Below, one piece after another: positions 1 to 8,353 of a stretch of 64,000 bases of DNA. Under the pieces are notes generated by a model, which saw only the letters and a program-made list of their open reading frames with translations, was not told where the DNA came from and searched no databases. The stretch covers positions 159 to 64,158 of the forward strand of contig PUHO01000005.1 of NCBI GenBank assembly GCA_002995645.1, in the 5' to 3' direction. A program made the position numbers and the translations under genes. Numbering within the stretch: the stretch's first letter is position 1; each line of letters opens with the position of its first letter. The stretch comes from SAR324 cluster bacterium. Lineage in GTDB: Bacteria; SAR324; XYD2-FULL-50-16; HCM1.

Positions 1-124
1 TTTGCTTCAACCTACTTCGTAACTGGGCAACTGTCGTTCCTTCTTCTACTTTAATAGACAAGGTGCCTTCTAAAAAAGGTCGCAAACTTCCTAAAGCTTG
101 GATTTGAATCGCTATTTCTTTCAT
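1..124 (-). CDS. moaD: Molybdopterin synthase small subunit MoaD (5' part only)
   Basis: The first 41 codons of a gene that runs off the left edge. The start codon ATG at 124-122 overlaps the stop of the moaC-mogA fusion gene as ATGA, so the two are translationally coupled. The visible protein begins MKEIAIQIQALGSLRPFLEG and continues with a short ThiS/MoaD-like beta-hairpin containing VEEGTTVAQLR. MoaD is the ubiquitin-like sulfur carrier of molybdopterin synthase, normally about 80 residues ending in Gly-Gly; that end lies outside the window. The identification rests on its position at the end of a moa operon plus the N-terminal pattern, so ThiS is the main alternative but less likely here. 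Confidence 0.75.
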   Translation of the reverse strand, partial: MKEIAIQIQALGSLRPFLEGTLSIKVEEGTTVAQLRSRLKQ

Positions 125-1182
125 TGTTTTTCTTGTGTAGCCGTGTGACCTTGGTGCATTTGATTTTGAATAGACAATAAATAAGCAGGCAAAACAGGTG
201 CTAAGATCGCTAGGTTTTCTTTAACTGCCTTTGGCGAACCGGGCAAAGCTATAATTAACGTTTTACTAACAATGCCGGCAGTGCTTTGCGATAAATAAGC
301 ATAAGACGTATAGTGCTTATAACCTTCACTTCTAAGAAACTCGCCTATACTTGGTACAGGTTTATCAAATATTTTCGTTAGCCCATTAACTGTAATATCT
401 CGCTTAGCTAGTCCCGTTCCACCTAACGTAAAAATTAAATCTACGTCTAGCGCTACTAATCTTTGTACTTCGTCTATTAATTTTTGTTCGTCATCTGGTA
501 TAATGACTTTACTAACAAGTTGCGCTTGCCATTCGCACAACGTAGAGTCCGCTATTAAACCGCTTTCATCTGTATACAAACCTTGACTTGCCCGATCTGA
601 TAGCGTAATTAAACTAGCGCGGTATCCTTGTAAATCACAAGCAACGGCAGTTACTTTTTTTGCCCATGTTTCTATCTCTTTAGGAATCCCTTTATCGTGA
701 AACCATAGCCCTTTTTTCCCACCGCTTTTTACAAGTAAACATATATCACTGATTTCTAAAGACGGCTCTACCGGTTTAGTTAAATCATAAAAACAAAGTA
801 ACGCCGCGTTAACACCGGTTAAAGCTTCCATTTCCACACCTGTTTTGTCATAACTTACCACGAGGCAATAGGCAGTAAAAGACGACGTATCTTCATTTGC
901 TTCAATAAACAGATTTACTTTTTCTATACTAATAGGATGGCATAAAGGTAGCCATTGCGCACAATTTTTTGCACCTGTAATACCGGCTATTTCAGCAAGT
1001 GCTTTCGGATCGCCTTTTGGCATATCTTGATTTTGGATTTTATTAAATGCGTTTTTCCCAACGTAAATAGTGCCTTGTGTTAAAGCAAAACGTAGACTTA
1101 CCTTTTTATCAATAATACTAGCCATGCGATAATTACTACTCTGTTCTAAACAGGCGGCTAAATTTTCAAGTGTTCCTTGCAT
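121..1182 (-). CDS. moaCB: Bifunctional MoaC-MogA/MoaB molybdenum cofactor protein
   Basis: A 353-residue fusion of two Moco enzymes. Residues about 20-155 are MoaC (cyclic pyranopterin monophosphate synthase): the LCHP motif at 80-83, KTGVEMEAL at 113-121, and the family's catalytic Asp and Lys as D133 and K136. Residues about 187-345 are a MogA/MoaB domain, with SDRAS near 195 and TLGGTG followed by RD at 252-262, typical of molybdopterin binding and adenylylation. Fused MoaC/MoaB proteins are known in other bacteria, so this is a rare but described architecture. It follows moaA by 11 bases and overlaps moaD by ATGA, forming one operon. A role in both an early and a late pathway step is inferred from the family. 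Confidence 0.9.
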   Translation of the reverse strand: MQGTLENLAACLEQSSNYRMASIIDKKVSLRFALTQGTIYVGKNAFNKIQNQDMPKGDPKALAEIAGITGAKNCAQWLPLCHPISIEKVNLFIEANEDTSSFTAYCLVVSYDKTGVEMEALTGVNAALLCFYDLTKPVEPSLEISDICLLVKSGGKKGLWFHDKGIPKEIETWAKKVTAVACDLQGYRASLITLSDRASQGLYTDESGLIADSTLCEWQAQLVSKVIIPDDEQKLIDEVQRLVALDVDLIFTLGGTGLAKRDITVNGLTKIFDKPVPSIGEFLRSEGYKHYTSYAYLSQSTAGIVSKTLIIALPGSPKAVKENLAILAPVLPAYLLSIQNQMHQGHTATQEKQ

Positions 1183-1193
1183 ATGTTACCTAC

Positions 1194-2168
1194 TTACCCG
1201 CCAACGCTATAAAGCGTTCGGTTTGCTCCGTGATTATGTTCTATTAAATGATGTTGCTTTGGTTTTTCTTGCAAAGCTTGACTCACTGTTGCTTGCAATA
1301 GCTCGTTATCTTCTTCGTTTTGCAGTAAAGGGCGCAGATCAACAACTTGCTTGCCAAACAAACATAAATGCAATTTACCTTCTGAATCAACGCGCAGGCG
1401 GTTGCAAGTTTGACAAAAATACGAATCATACGGTGCAATAAGCCCCACTTGCGCGCCTTCTTGATTTTTCCAAATTTCTTGCGGTCCGGCAAGTTCTTCG
1501 CCGTTTTCTTGAGTAAAACCTCTTTCTTTCAATTCAGTTCGTATTCTTTTTGCCGCAACGTATTTATCTGTATGCTTTTGTTCTTCCGTTAAATAACCTG
1601 TTTCCATTAACTCAATATAACGAACTTTAACGCCAGTTTGTTTTGCTAAGTTAACAAACGCGTCTAGCTCTTCTAAAGTTTCATTTCCCCAAAGAACAAC
1701 GTTCACTTTAATAAAAGGGAACCCTACTTCACAAGCTTTATATAAGCCGTCCAGTACTTTTTTCAAACTACCGCCTTGCGTTAATTCTCTAAAGCGCGCG
1801 TCATTCAAAGTATCAATAGATATATTAACACCTTGCAAGCCCGCTTGTTTCCAAAGTGCGGCATTTTTAGCTAATAACACGCCGTTTGTTGTCATACAAA
1901 TACGTTTAATCTCCGGTGCTTCGGCAAATATATTAATAATTTCAGGCAAGTCTTTTCTAAGAGTCGGCTCGCCACCGGTTAACCTTACCTTTTTGCAACC
2001 CATTGCTATCCATGCTTTTGCTAGGTTTTGAATTTCTTGTAAGTTCAAATAGGTATCAGGGTAATGCACGCCATCATAACAATACTTACAACGTAAATTG
2101 CATTTTTGTATTAACGAAAGACGTAAATAAGGAAAACTTCGTCCGTATGAATCATGTAATATCATCAT
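1194..2168 (-). CDS. moaA: GTP 3',8-cyclase MoaA (radical SAM)
   Basis: MoaA catalyses the first Moco step, radical-SAM rearrangement of GTP to 3',8-cyclo-7,8-dihydro-GTP. The radical SAM cluster motif CxxxCxxC is C23, C27 and C30. The second [4Fe-4S] cluster that binds GTP is indicated by C252, C255 and C269 in CQTCNRLR...LHLC. The protein ends SVGG; the C-terminal Gly-Gly is a known MoaA feature needed for activity with MoaC. Length 324 matches the family. The start is one of two adjacent Met codons. It sits 14 bases after the ArgO-like gene and 11 bases before the moaC-mogA fusion. Confidence 0.95.
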   Translation of the reverse strand: MMILHDSYGRSFPYLRLSLIQKCNLRCKYCYDGVHYPDTYLNLQEIQNLAKAWIAMGCKKVRLTGGEPTLRKDLPEIINIFAEAPEIKRICMTTNGVLLAKNAALWKQAGLQGVNISIDTLNDARFRELTQGGSLKKVLDGLYKACEVGFPFIKVNVVLWGNETLEELDAFVNLAKQTGVKVRYIELMETGYLTEEQKHTDKYVAAKRIRTELKERGFTQENGEELAGPQEIWKNQEGAQVGLIAPYDSYFCQTCNRLRVDSEGKLHLCLFGKQVVDLRPLLQNEEDNELLQATVSQALQEKPKQHHLIEHNHGANRTLYSVGG

Positions 2169-2182
2169 ATAACCTATTGTAA

Positions 2183-2824
2183 TTAATTTACATTTGTAAC
2201 AACAGAAACGTTCATTGTATAAAAATGAATCGCTAACGTTATCATAATAATTGCTGAAATAAAATTAACTAAACGCCAAATAAGCGGTTTTTGTAAAAAC
2301 TTAGAAGAACAAAAAGCAAGCAAACTGAATCCATATACCCAACATATTTCACCTATAACTAACCCGCCAATGAAAAAATTTTGCGCCAACCCGGTATATT
2401 GATTTACTCTTGCACCAATCACAACTAACACGTCAATATATAAACCCGGATTTAGTAGCGTAATGAAAATCAGTGACGAAACAGTGGTAACACGAACTTT
2501 TTTAACGTCTATTTGAATGTTTAAATTGACTTTCTTAAATAAAGCTACATATAGGCTATATAGCCCGTAACCTAATAAATACAAAGCGCCGCCACGTAAT
2601 AAAAAATGGACAGTTGACGGAAATAAAGCAAACACACCTTGCATGCCAAAAGTACCCATTGCTAAAACGGCTAAATTAAAAGCAATACAAATAGAGCTTA
2701 ATTTTAACATACTGTTACGTTTTAATATTGCCTGTTGCAATAAAAAGGTATTTTGCGCCCCTATTGATGAGCTTAGGCTGAAATTTAATAATAATCCTTC
2801 ACCAAGTCGGGCTATTTGATACAT
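2183..2824 (-). CDS. LysE/ArgO family amino acid exporter
   Basis: A 213-residue integral membrane protein with about six hydrophobic segments. The N-terminal SSSIGAQNTFLLQQAI matches the GPQNAF region of ArgO and LysE, and the mid-protein LNPGLYIDVLVVIG matches the LNPHVYLDTFVVLG signature. These transporters export basic amino acids such as arginine or lysine across the inner membrane. Sequence agreement is closer to ArgO, but the substrate is not proven. It is the first gene of a run into moaA, moaC-mogA and moaD, separated from moaA by 14 bases; the link to Moco is probably only transcriptional. Confidence 0.85.
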   Translation of the reverse strand: MYQIARLGEGLLLNFSLSSSIGAQNTFLLQQAILKRNSMLKLSSICIAFNLAVLAMGTFGMQGVFALFPSTVHFLLRGGALYLLGYGLYSLYVALFKKVNLNIQIDVKKVRVTTVSSLIFITLLNPGLYIDVLVVIGARVNQYTGLAQNFFIGGLVIGEICWVYGFSLLAFCSSKFLQKPLIWRLVNFISAIIMITLAIHFYTMNVSVVTNVN

Positions 2825-2947
2825 TACTTTTATATTTTAGAAATTGACTATAGAGAATAAAATTTATATTTTACAGTATACAAATTATAAAAACAAGACG
2901 TATACAAAATAAACAAAATCCAGCAAGATTCACCTCACACACTTTGT

Positions 2948-2976
2948 TTGACAATTTCTATAATTTTTACTATACT
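2948..2976 (+). promoter_or_regulatory. Sigma-70-type promoter of the aquaporin gene
   Basis: TTGACA at 2948-2953 and TATACT at 2971-2976 are separated by exactly 17 bases. Transcription would begin near 2983, leaving a leader of about 90 bases before the ATG at 3072. The same TTGACA-17-TATACT arrangement precedes the tRNA gene at 40151. Confidence 0.8.
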
Positions 2977-3002
2977 ATATGTATACTGATATATTATATA
3001 AT

Positions 3003-3042
3003 CGTTTGTACTAAAAAGCCTTGTGTAAAAGGCGTGCAAACG
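3003..3042 (+). promoter_or_regulatory. Stem-loop in the aquaporin mRNA leader
   Basis: CGTTTGTAC (3003-3011) pairs with GTGCAAACG (3034-3042), nine base pairs with one G-U. Inside, GCCTT (3018-3022) pairs with AAGGC (3029-3033) around a six-base loop, leaving a one-sided six-base bulge. No T-run follows, so it is not a simple terminator. It lies between the promoter and the start codon and could be a regulatory leader or an mRNA stabiliser; no known riboswitch class is recognised. Confidence 0.5.
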
Positions 3043-3071
3043 TATGCAAAATTTATTGACAACTGACTTAA

Positions 3072-3794
3072 ATGAACGAAGTTTCTCCTTTTGTAAGCGA
3101 ATTTATAGCAACCATGTTTTTGCTTTTCTTTGGCAACGGCATAGGAATGGCAATAAAGTTGAAAAAGCACTTTAACCCCAATAGCGACGCACGTGGTATC
3201 ACATGTTTTGCTTGGGGAATCGCCGTTATGTTTGGCGGCTATATTGGCTATGCTACTAACGGCATGATGAATCCTATCATCACGTTAAGTCAATTATTTG
3301 CCACTGAAATTTCTATACATACCGCTTGTATTTGCATAGCAGCACAATTTCTTGGTGCCTTCATCGGTTCTTTACTTGCTTACGCTATGTATCAACAAGA
3401 TTTTCACGAACATGTTGCGCAAGAAATAAAATTGACTGTTTTTGCCACTTCACTTGCAAAAGAAACTAAATTAGCAAGCTTTTCTGCTTTAGCGATTAGC
3501 TCGTTTGCCTTTATTTTTACGCTAACTGTTTTCACTCATATGCCGGATCGCCTTCCGCAACAATTTATGCCTGTGATTACCGGTGTTTTAGTTTCTCTTA
3601 TTGGCTTAAGTGCCGGCTCTTCCGAAGGTTACCCTGTTAATCCGGCGCGCGATTGGGGACCTCGCTTTGCTCATTGGATTCTTCCTATTCCTAATAAAGG
3701 ATCTTCACAATGGGGGTATGCTTGGATTACCTTGTGCGCTCCTGTGCTAGGAACTTTTATTGCCTTTTTGCTTTATCAAGGGCTCTTCTATTAA
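3072..3794 (+). CDS. Aquaglyceroporin (MIP family)
   Basis: A 240-residue channel with six membrane spans expected for the family. The second half-helix motif is complete, NPARD at 190-194 within PVNPARDWGPR, and the Asp is typical of glycerol facilitators (GlpF type). The first motif is NPI at 67-69 instead of NPA, an unusual substitution. A stop codon TAA lies directly before the ATG, so the start is fixed unless translation begins out of frame. There is no clear Shine-Dalgarno. It has its own strong promoter and is convergent with phoU. Function: passive transport of glycerol or water across the inner membrane; exact selectivity unknown. Confidence 0.88.
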   Translation: MNEVSPFVSEFIATMFLLFFGNGIGMAIKLKKHFNPNSDARGITCFAWGIAVMFGGYIGYATNGMMNPIITLSQLFATEISIHTACICIAAQFLGAFIGSLLAYAMYQQDFHEHVAQEIKLTVFATSLAKETKLASFSALAISSFAFIFTLTVFTHMPDRLPQQFMPVITGVLVSLIGLSAGSSEGYPVNPARDWGPRFAHWILPIPNKGSSQWGYAWITLCAPVLGTFIAFLLYQGLFY

Positions 3795-3805
3795 GAAAGC
3801 ATTCT

Positions 3806-3915
3806 ATATAGTTTCTAGTAAGCTGTATCTTTTTGCTTTTACTTTCTTCTAGTAAGATTTATATAGCTTCTAGTAAGCTGTATCTTTTTGCTTTTACTTT
3901 CTTCTAGTAAGATTT
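3806..3915. repeat. 55-bp tandem repeat, two copies, at the phoU end
   Basis: Two nearly identical 55-base copies (about 3806-3860 and 3861-3915) lie between the convergent aquaporin and phoU genes. Each contains two TTCTAGTAAG words, so there is a smaller repeat inside. The second copy reaches the phoU stop codon at 3914, and the next bases inside phoU (TCTAGCGAA) resemble the same word, suggesting the unit grew out of the gene end. Confidence 0.85.
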
Positions 3916-4579
3916 ATATAGCATCTAGCGAACTATGCCTTACTATCTCGCCAGAAATCATATAAATAACGTCTTCTGCTATATTCGTTGCATAATCACC
4001 AATCCTTTCTAATACCCTTGCTAAAGTTAAATATTGGTTATATACCGCTATATGCTCCGGATCTTTCTTAACTTCTGCATATACTTTTTGTACTGCTTGT
4101 TTTTTTAGCTCGTCTAGCTTTGCATCTCCTAGACAAACTTCTTTTGCTAGCTCTATATCTTGATCTACAAACGCTCGCACCACGTTGCGCAACATACTAC
4201 GAACTATAGAAGACATAGTTTGCGCATCAAAAGGAACTTGTACTTTTGGGGACTTACTCACAATCATAGTACACTTTGAAATAGATCCCGCTAGATCGGC
4301 AACGCGTTCTAGATCATTATTAATTTTTAAAACTGCCACTAATATACGTAAGTCAATCGCAACAGGTTGATATAATGCTAAGATTTTCAAGGCTTCTTCT
4401 TCAAGAAGAACTTCTTGCATATCTATTTCATTGTCTTTCTTAATAACTAATTTTGCTAAATTTATATCTTTTGTGTCTAAAGAAATAGTACCGTCTTTAA
4501 CACTGTCTTCCACTTCTTCTGCTAAAACTAATAAACGTTGTTGTAAATTTGCTAATGCTTTATGTAAATGGGTTTGCAT
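3914..4579 (-). CDS. phoU: Phosphate transport regulator PhoU
   Basis: A 221-residue all-helical protein built of two PhoU repeats. The conserved patterns appear twice, for example DNEIDMQE and LRILVAVLKINNDLERVADLA in the first half and ELAKEVCLGDAKLDELK with YLTLARVLERIGDYATNIAEDV in the second. PhoU links the PstSCAB transporter to the PhoR sensor and represses the Pho response when phosphate is plentiful. It is the last gene of the pst operon, 13 bases after pstB. No phoB or phoR gene is present in the window. Confidence 0.95.
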   Translation of the reverse strand: MQTHLHKALANLQQRLLVLAEEVEDSVKDGTISLDTKDINLAKLVIKKDNEIDMQEVLLEEEALKILALYQPVAIDLRILVAVLKINNDLERVADLAGSISKCTMIVSKSPKVQVPFDAQTMSSIVRSMLRNVVRAFVDQDIELAKEVCLGDAKLDELKKQAVQKVYAEVKKDPEHIAVYNQYLTLARVLERIGDYATNIAEDVIYMISGEIVRHSSLDAI

Positions 4580-4592
4580 GATTTCTCCTTAA

Positions 4593-5363
4593 TTAACCAA
4601 ATTTTCCAGTAATATAATCTTCTGTTTGTTGTTTTTTTGGCGTTGTAAAAATATCCGTTGTTTTTCCACTTTCAATTAAAATACCATTATACATAAAAAC
4701 AGTAATATCAGAAACGCGCGCCGCTTGTTGCATGTTATGAGTAACGATAAGAATAGTGTACTGTCCTCTTAATTCAGTAATTAAATTCTCTATTCGTGCC
4801 GTTGATCTAGGATCGAGTGCAGAACAAGGTTCGTCCATTAAAATTACGTCCGGATTCATAGCAATTGCCCTTGCAATACAAAGCCTTTGTTGTTGCCCAC
4901 CTGATAAATCTAACGCTGAATCAGATAGCCTGTCTTTTACTTCGTCCCATAATGCCGCTTGCTTTAAAGACTCTTCTACTAATTGATCCGGATTTTTTAA
5001 TGTCCCCGTTATCTTAGGTCCCCATGTAATATTATTATATATAGACTTGGGAAAAGGATTCGGACTTTGGAACACCATTCCAATTTGCCTTCGCAACATG
5101 GTTATATCTGATTTAGGATGAAAAATTGATTTGTTTTGATATTCAATATCTCCTGTCATTTTAATAGCAGGTACTAAATCGTTCATACGATTAAAGCAAC
5201 GAAGTAACGAGCTTTTCCCGCAACCGGAAGGTCCAATAATCGCAGTAACTTTTTTTGCTTCTATATCTAGATTCACATCATATAAAGCTTGCTTTTTTCC
5301 GTAAAATAAAGATAAATCTTTTACCGTTAAAATGGCTTCTTTTTGAGTTTGTTTTTTTTCCAT
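4593..5363 (-). CDS. pstB: Phosphate ABC transporter ATP-binding protein PstB
   Basis: A 256-residue ABC ATPase. Walker A is GPSGCGKS at 44-51, the signature is LSGGQQQRL, Walker B is VILMDEP, and the FQSPNPFPKSIYNN stretch in the Q-loop region is typical of PstB. The start codon overlaps the pstA stop as TAATG, so translation is coupled. It drives phosphate import through PstC and PstA in the inner membrane. The length and all motifs are normal for the family. Confidence 0.97.
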   Translation of the reverse strand: MEKKQTQKEAILTVKDLSLFYGKKQALYDVNLDIEAKKVTAIIGPSGCGKSSLLRCFNRMNDLVPAIKMTGDIEYQNKSIFHPKSDITMLRRQIGMVFQSPNPFPKSIYNNITWGPKITGTLKNPDQLVEESLKQAALWDEVKDRLSDSALDLSGGQQQRLCIARAIAMNPDVILMDEPCSALDPRSTARIENLITELRGQYTILIVTHNMQQAARVSDITVFMYNGILIESGKTTDIFTTPKKQQTEDYITGKFG

Positions 5364-6217
5364 TATTTCACCATATATTTTTGAAATCGCCGTCTAATAT
5401 ATACGGCAACAAAGTTAAGCACAAATAAACAAGCAAGTAATACTACAATACCGCTTGCCGCAAGATTATGAAAAGAAGGTTGCGGACGTCCAGCCCAGTT
5501 ATAAATTTGAATCGGTAGCGCCGTAAATGAATCAGTTAATTTCATAGGAACAAAGCCGGCGTAGGTCAATGCACCAATAATAATTAAAGGCGCCGTTTCT
5601 CCAATAGATCGCGATATAGACAAAATCACACCGGTCATAATAGACGGAAGAGCTGCCGGCAAAATTTGACCAAGCACCACTTGCCACCGCCGCGCTCCTA
5701 GTGCATACCCTGCTTGCTTAATTGAATCAGGAACTGCGCGAATAGCTTCTTGCGACGTAATTACAATAATCGGAAGAATAAGCAACGCTAGTGTTAATCC
5801 ACCTGTAAGGATACTACTATCAAAGCCAAAGAAAATAGCAAATATTGCCAAGCCAAGTAGCCCGTATACAATAGACGGCATACCGGCAAGGTTTAATATA
5901 TTAATATTAATAATATTCGTAATTCTATGTTTAGGCGCGTATTCTTCAAGAAAAATCGCCGTTGCAATCCCAAGCGGCACCGCTACTATAAACGTAATTA
6001 ATAGTAAGTAAAAACTACCTGCTAAAGCGGATTTAATACCGGCTTGTTCTGCTATACGCGAAGGATAAGACGTTAAAAATTGCCAACTTAAGTAGCTTGT
6101 GCCACTACATAAAATTTGTATTAATAAAATAAGTAAACTAAGTAAGCTTATAATTGTTGCAATCATACTTCCTATTTTTAATAGGCGTTCTTTTAGTTTT
6201 CTTTTCCAATATGCCAT
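5363..6217 (-). CDS. pstA: Phosphate ABC transporter permease PstA
   Basis: A 284-residue inner-membrane permease with about six hydrophobic spans. The family hallmark GMPSIVYGLLGLA is present in the first half, and the cytoplasmic EAIRAVPDSIKQAGYALGA loop is the contact site for the ATPase PstB. It follows pstC by three bases and overlaps pstB by one base. It forms the membrane channel together with PstC. Confidence 0.96.
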   Translation of the reverse strand: MAYWKRKLKERLLKIGSMIATIISLLSLLILLIQILCSGTSYLSWQFLTSYPSRIAEQAGIKSALAGSFYLLLITFIVAVPLGIATAIFLEEYAPKHRITNIININILNLAGMPSIVYGLLGLAIFAIFFGFDSSILTGGLTLALLILPIIVITSQEAIRAVPDSIKQAGYALGARRWQVVLGQILPAALPSIMTGVILSISRSIGETAPLIIIGALTYAGFVPMKLTDSFTALPIQIYNWAGRPQPSFHNLAASGIVVLLACLFVLNFVAVYIRRRFQKYMVK

Positions 6218-6220
6218 AAT

Positions 6221-7090
6221 TTATTTTCTCCCTATTAAAAAATGATTACTAAACATATTCATTGTTAACGTAATACAAAACAACAACGCGGCAATAACAA
6301 ATAAAGTTTTATACGCTACGTCTCCCATAGCCACGTTACCAGAGCTAATTTGTACAATATACGAGGTTATGGTTTGAATACTTTTTAGCGGATTCCACGT
6401 TAAAGTTGGCGTGGCACCGGCTGCTAAGGTTACTGCCATGGTTTCCCCAATTGCCCTTGACATAGCTAAGACAACCGCCGCACCGACTCGCGATCTAGCG
6501 GCAGGCAACAAGATATACATCATTACTTCTGAGGGCATGGCACCTAGTGCATAACCACCGTATTTTAGTTTATCAGGCAACGCCGCAAGTGCATCATCAC
6601 ATAAAGACGCGATAATAGGCAAAATCATCATACTAACCACAATAGAAGCGCTTAACGCATTAAACACTTGAATAGACGGGAATATGTGTTTTAACATGGG
6701 GGTAACAAAATTTAATCCAAAATAACCGTACACAATGGTAGGAATCCCTCCCAACACTTCTAGGACTGGTTTTACAACAGTGCAAACGCTCGCTTTAGCA
6801 TAGCTATTAAGGTAAATTGCCACTAACAAGCCAAACGGTAGCGCAATAATGATAGAAAAGAACACGATCATCAAAGATCCCCCAACAAGGGGCAACACAC
6901 CAAACGCACGTGGCAACAATAACGGGTGCCACTGTGTGCCGGTAAAAAAGGAAATAAACGAAACGGACTGAAAAAAGACGAACGATTCTTTTAACAAAAT
7001 ATATATAACTATAATTGTAGTTAAAAGGGATACAGACACACAAACTAGCAACAGTATGTGTATTATTTTATCTATTAATTTAGCTCTCAT
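6221..7090 (-). CDS. pstC: Phosphate ABC transporter permease PstC
   Basis: A 289-residue permease with about six spans. It carries GGIPTIVYGYFGL and the ATPase contact loop DALAALPDKLKYGGYALGA, both typical of PstC. Its 5' end has a degenerate duplicate in the spacer just upstream (about 7117-7173), in which the counterpart of the start codon has been lost. It is separated from pstS by 144 bases that contain a terminator-like hairpin, which may set its expression below that of pstS. Confidence 0.95.
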   Translation of the reverse strand: MRAKLIDKIIHILLLVCVSVSLLTTIIVIYILLKESFVFFQSVSFISFFTGTQWHPLLLPRAFGVLPLVGGSLMIVFFSIIIALPFGLLVAIYLNSYAKASVCTVVKPVLEVLGGIPTIVYGYFGLNFVTPMLKHIFPSIQVFNALSASIVVSMMILPIIASLCDDALAALPDKLKYGGYALGAMPSEVMMYILLPAARSRVGAAVVLAMSRAIGETMAVTLAAGATPTLTWNPLKSIQTITSYIVQISSGNVAMGDVAYKTLFVIAALLFCITLTMNMFSNHFLIGRK

Positions 7091-7173
7091 TGATACCTAT
7101 TTATAGTTTTAGTTAAGATACTGATACACAAGCTAGTAACAGTATATATATTATTACTTAATTTAACTCTTAT
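7029..7173 (-). repeat. Degenerate 88-bp duplication of the pstC 5' end
   Basis: The stretch 7029-7090, the first codons of pstC, is matched 88 bases further on at 7117-7173: GATAC(A/T)GA(C/T)ACACAA(A/G)CTAG(C/T)AACAGTAT and onward. In the outer copy the position of the pstC ATG reads ATA on the coding strand. It appears to be a decayed tandem duplication that lengthened the pstS-pstC spacer. Confidence 0.7.
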
Positions 7174-7194
7174 TCCTACTTAATTTTTTATAAA

Positions 7195-7225
7195 AAAAAA
7201 GAAAAACACAAAGTTTTTCTTTTTT
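7195..7225 (-). terminator. AT-rich terminator or attenuator between pstS and pstC
   Basis: A perfect 13-bp inverted repeat (7195-7207 with 7213-7225) around a five-base loop, ending in a T-run when read on the minus strand. It starts nine bases after the pstS stop codon. The stem contains only two G-C pairs, so termination is probably partial, which would give more PstS than PstCAB. Confidence 0.6.
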
Positions 7226-7234
7226 ATCAGTAAT

Positions 7235-8164
7235 TTAATTTTTTAATATATTACGTAACGTAGCAATATTTTTTTCTTTTTCTTTAGGCGTCAAAGGGAA
7301 GTAGCCCACTTCTTGAGCTAAATCCTTTGCTTTTGCAAAATAAAACTTTACAAAATTTTGAACCTCCTTACTTTCTCTTAATTTTTTGACGTTTACATAA
7401 ATGAACAAAGGTCTTGTTAAAGGATTATAGGTGCCATTTAACGCATTTTTTTGCGACGGAAAAACGGCTTTACCTTGATTATTAACAACAGCCAAAGCGC
7501 GCAGTTTATTTGTATTATTCACATAATAAGCATAGCCAAAATAACCCATAGCCCCGGTATTCCCCTCAACGCCACGTACTAAAACGTTAGCGTCTTCATT
7601 CCTAGTCGAGTCCGTTCGTATCAATCCGGATTGCCCGTTTACGGCATGTGTAAAGTAATCAAACGTGCCGGACGCCGTTCCTGGCGAATACAAACTAAGT
7701 TTACTATCTGGCAAAGAGCTATCTACTTGCTTCCAATTTAGTACTTTACTCCCACTTGCCCAAATTTTATGTAACTGGTCAACTGTAATTTGTGATATCC
7801 ATGTATTTTTCTTGTTTACTGCTATCACAATCGCATCGTACGCTATAGCAAAACCTACGTATTCTACGCCGTTTTGTTTTGTTGCTTTGATTTCTGATGT
7901 TTCAATAGCACGTGATGCATTAACTATGTCTGTTTTGTTGTGTATTAACGCGTTAAAACCGCTTCCCGTTCCACCAACGCTAATACTCACTCGTGCTTGA
8001 CGATGTATTTTTCCGTATTCTTCTGCCACTGCTTCAGAAATAGGATATACCGTACTTGATCCTTTTATTATAATTGTTTTTGCATATATATTCGTGCTTG
8101 CAAGCATAGCAAAACATAATAATAAAAGATTAAATTTCATCTCTCTTCCTCTGTTTTTTCTCAT
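7235..8164 (-). CDS. pstS: Periplasmic phosphate-binding protein PstS
   Basis: PstS captures phosphate in the periplasm and hands it to PstCA. The mature protein starts KTIIIKGSSTVYPIS, and phosphate-binding loops appear as GGTGSGF and SPGTASGTFDYF. A signal peptide MKFNLLLLCFAMLASTNIYA precedes it. Two starts are plausible: ATG at 8164 (309 residues) and ATG at 8140 (301 residues). Each follows a purine-rich site (GGTGGAG and GGAAGAG), and the two leaders look like a local 24-base duplication. The 8140 start gives a cleaner signal peptide. Expression is probably driven by the promoter repeats at 8325-8904. Confidence 0.93.
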   Translation of the reverse strand: MRKNRGREMKFNLLLLCFAMLASTNIYAKTIIIKGSSTVYPISEAVAEEYGKIHRQARVSISVGGTGSGFNALIHNKTDIVNASRAIETSEIKATKQNGVEYVGFAIAYDAIVIAVNKKNTWISQITVDQLHKIWASGSKVLNWKQVDSSLPDSKLSLYSPGTASGTFDYFTHAVNGQSGLIRTDSTRNEDANVLVRGVEGNTGAMGYFGYAYYVNNTNKLRALAVVNNQGKAVFPSQKNALNGTYNPLTRPLFIYVNVKKLRESKEVQNFVKFYFAKAKDLAQEVGYFPLTPKEKEKNIATLRNILKN

Positions 8165-8324
8165 CTCTCCACCTCTGTTATGTATTACCTTTTCCTCTCC
8201 TCTTCGTCTGCTTTATCCCATATAAAACGGACGTCTGCTAGCAGGTTACTAAGATTTTTAATTTCCTACAATAAAATCAATTAGTTATATTGTTTCTTAA
8301 CTTAACTATCTTACACCTACCCTT

Positions 8325-8353
8325 TATATAAATAAGCATGCTTAGTATGTCAA
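8325..8353 (-). promoter_or_regulatory. Promoter copy 1 facing pstS
   Basis: On the minus strand TTGACA (8353-8348) is followed after 17 bases by TATATA (8330-8325). The spacer contains the palindrome AAGCATGCTT, which could be an operator. It is the copy closest to pstS, about 185 bases upstream of the nearer start. Confidence 0.7.

Noticed and set aside
2825..3071. Molybdenum cofactor riboswitch ahead of the moa operon
   Set aside because: The first gene is the exporter, and no conserved Moco-element folding is visible in the AT-rich spacer; the one clear hairpin belongs to the plus-strand aquaporin leader.
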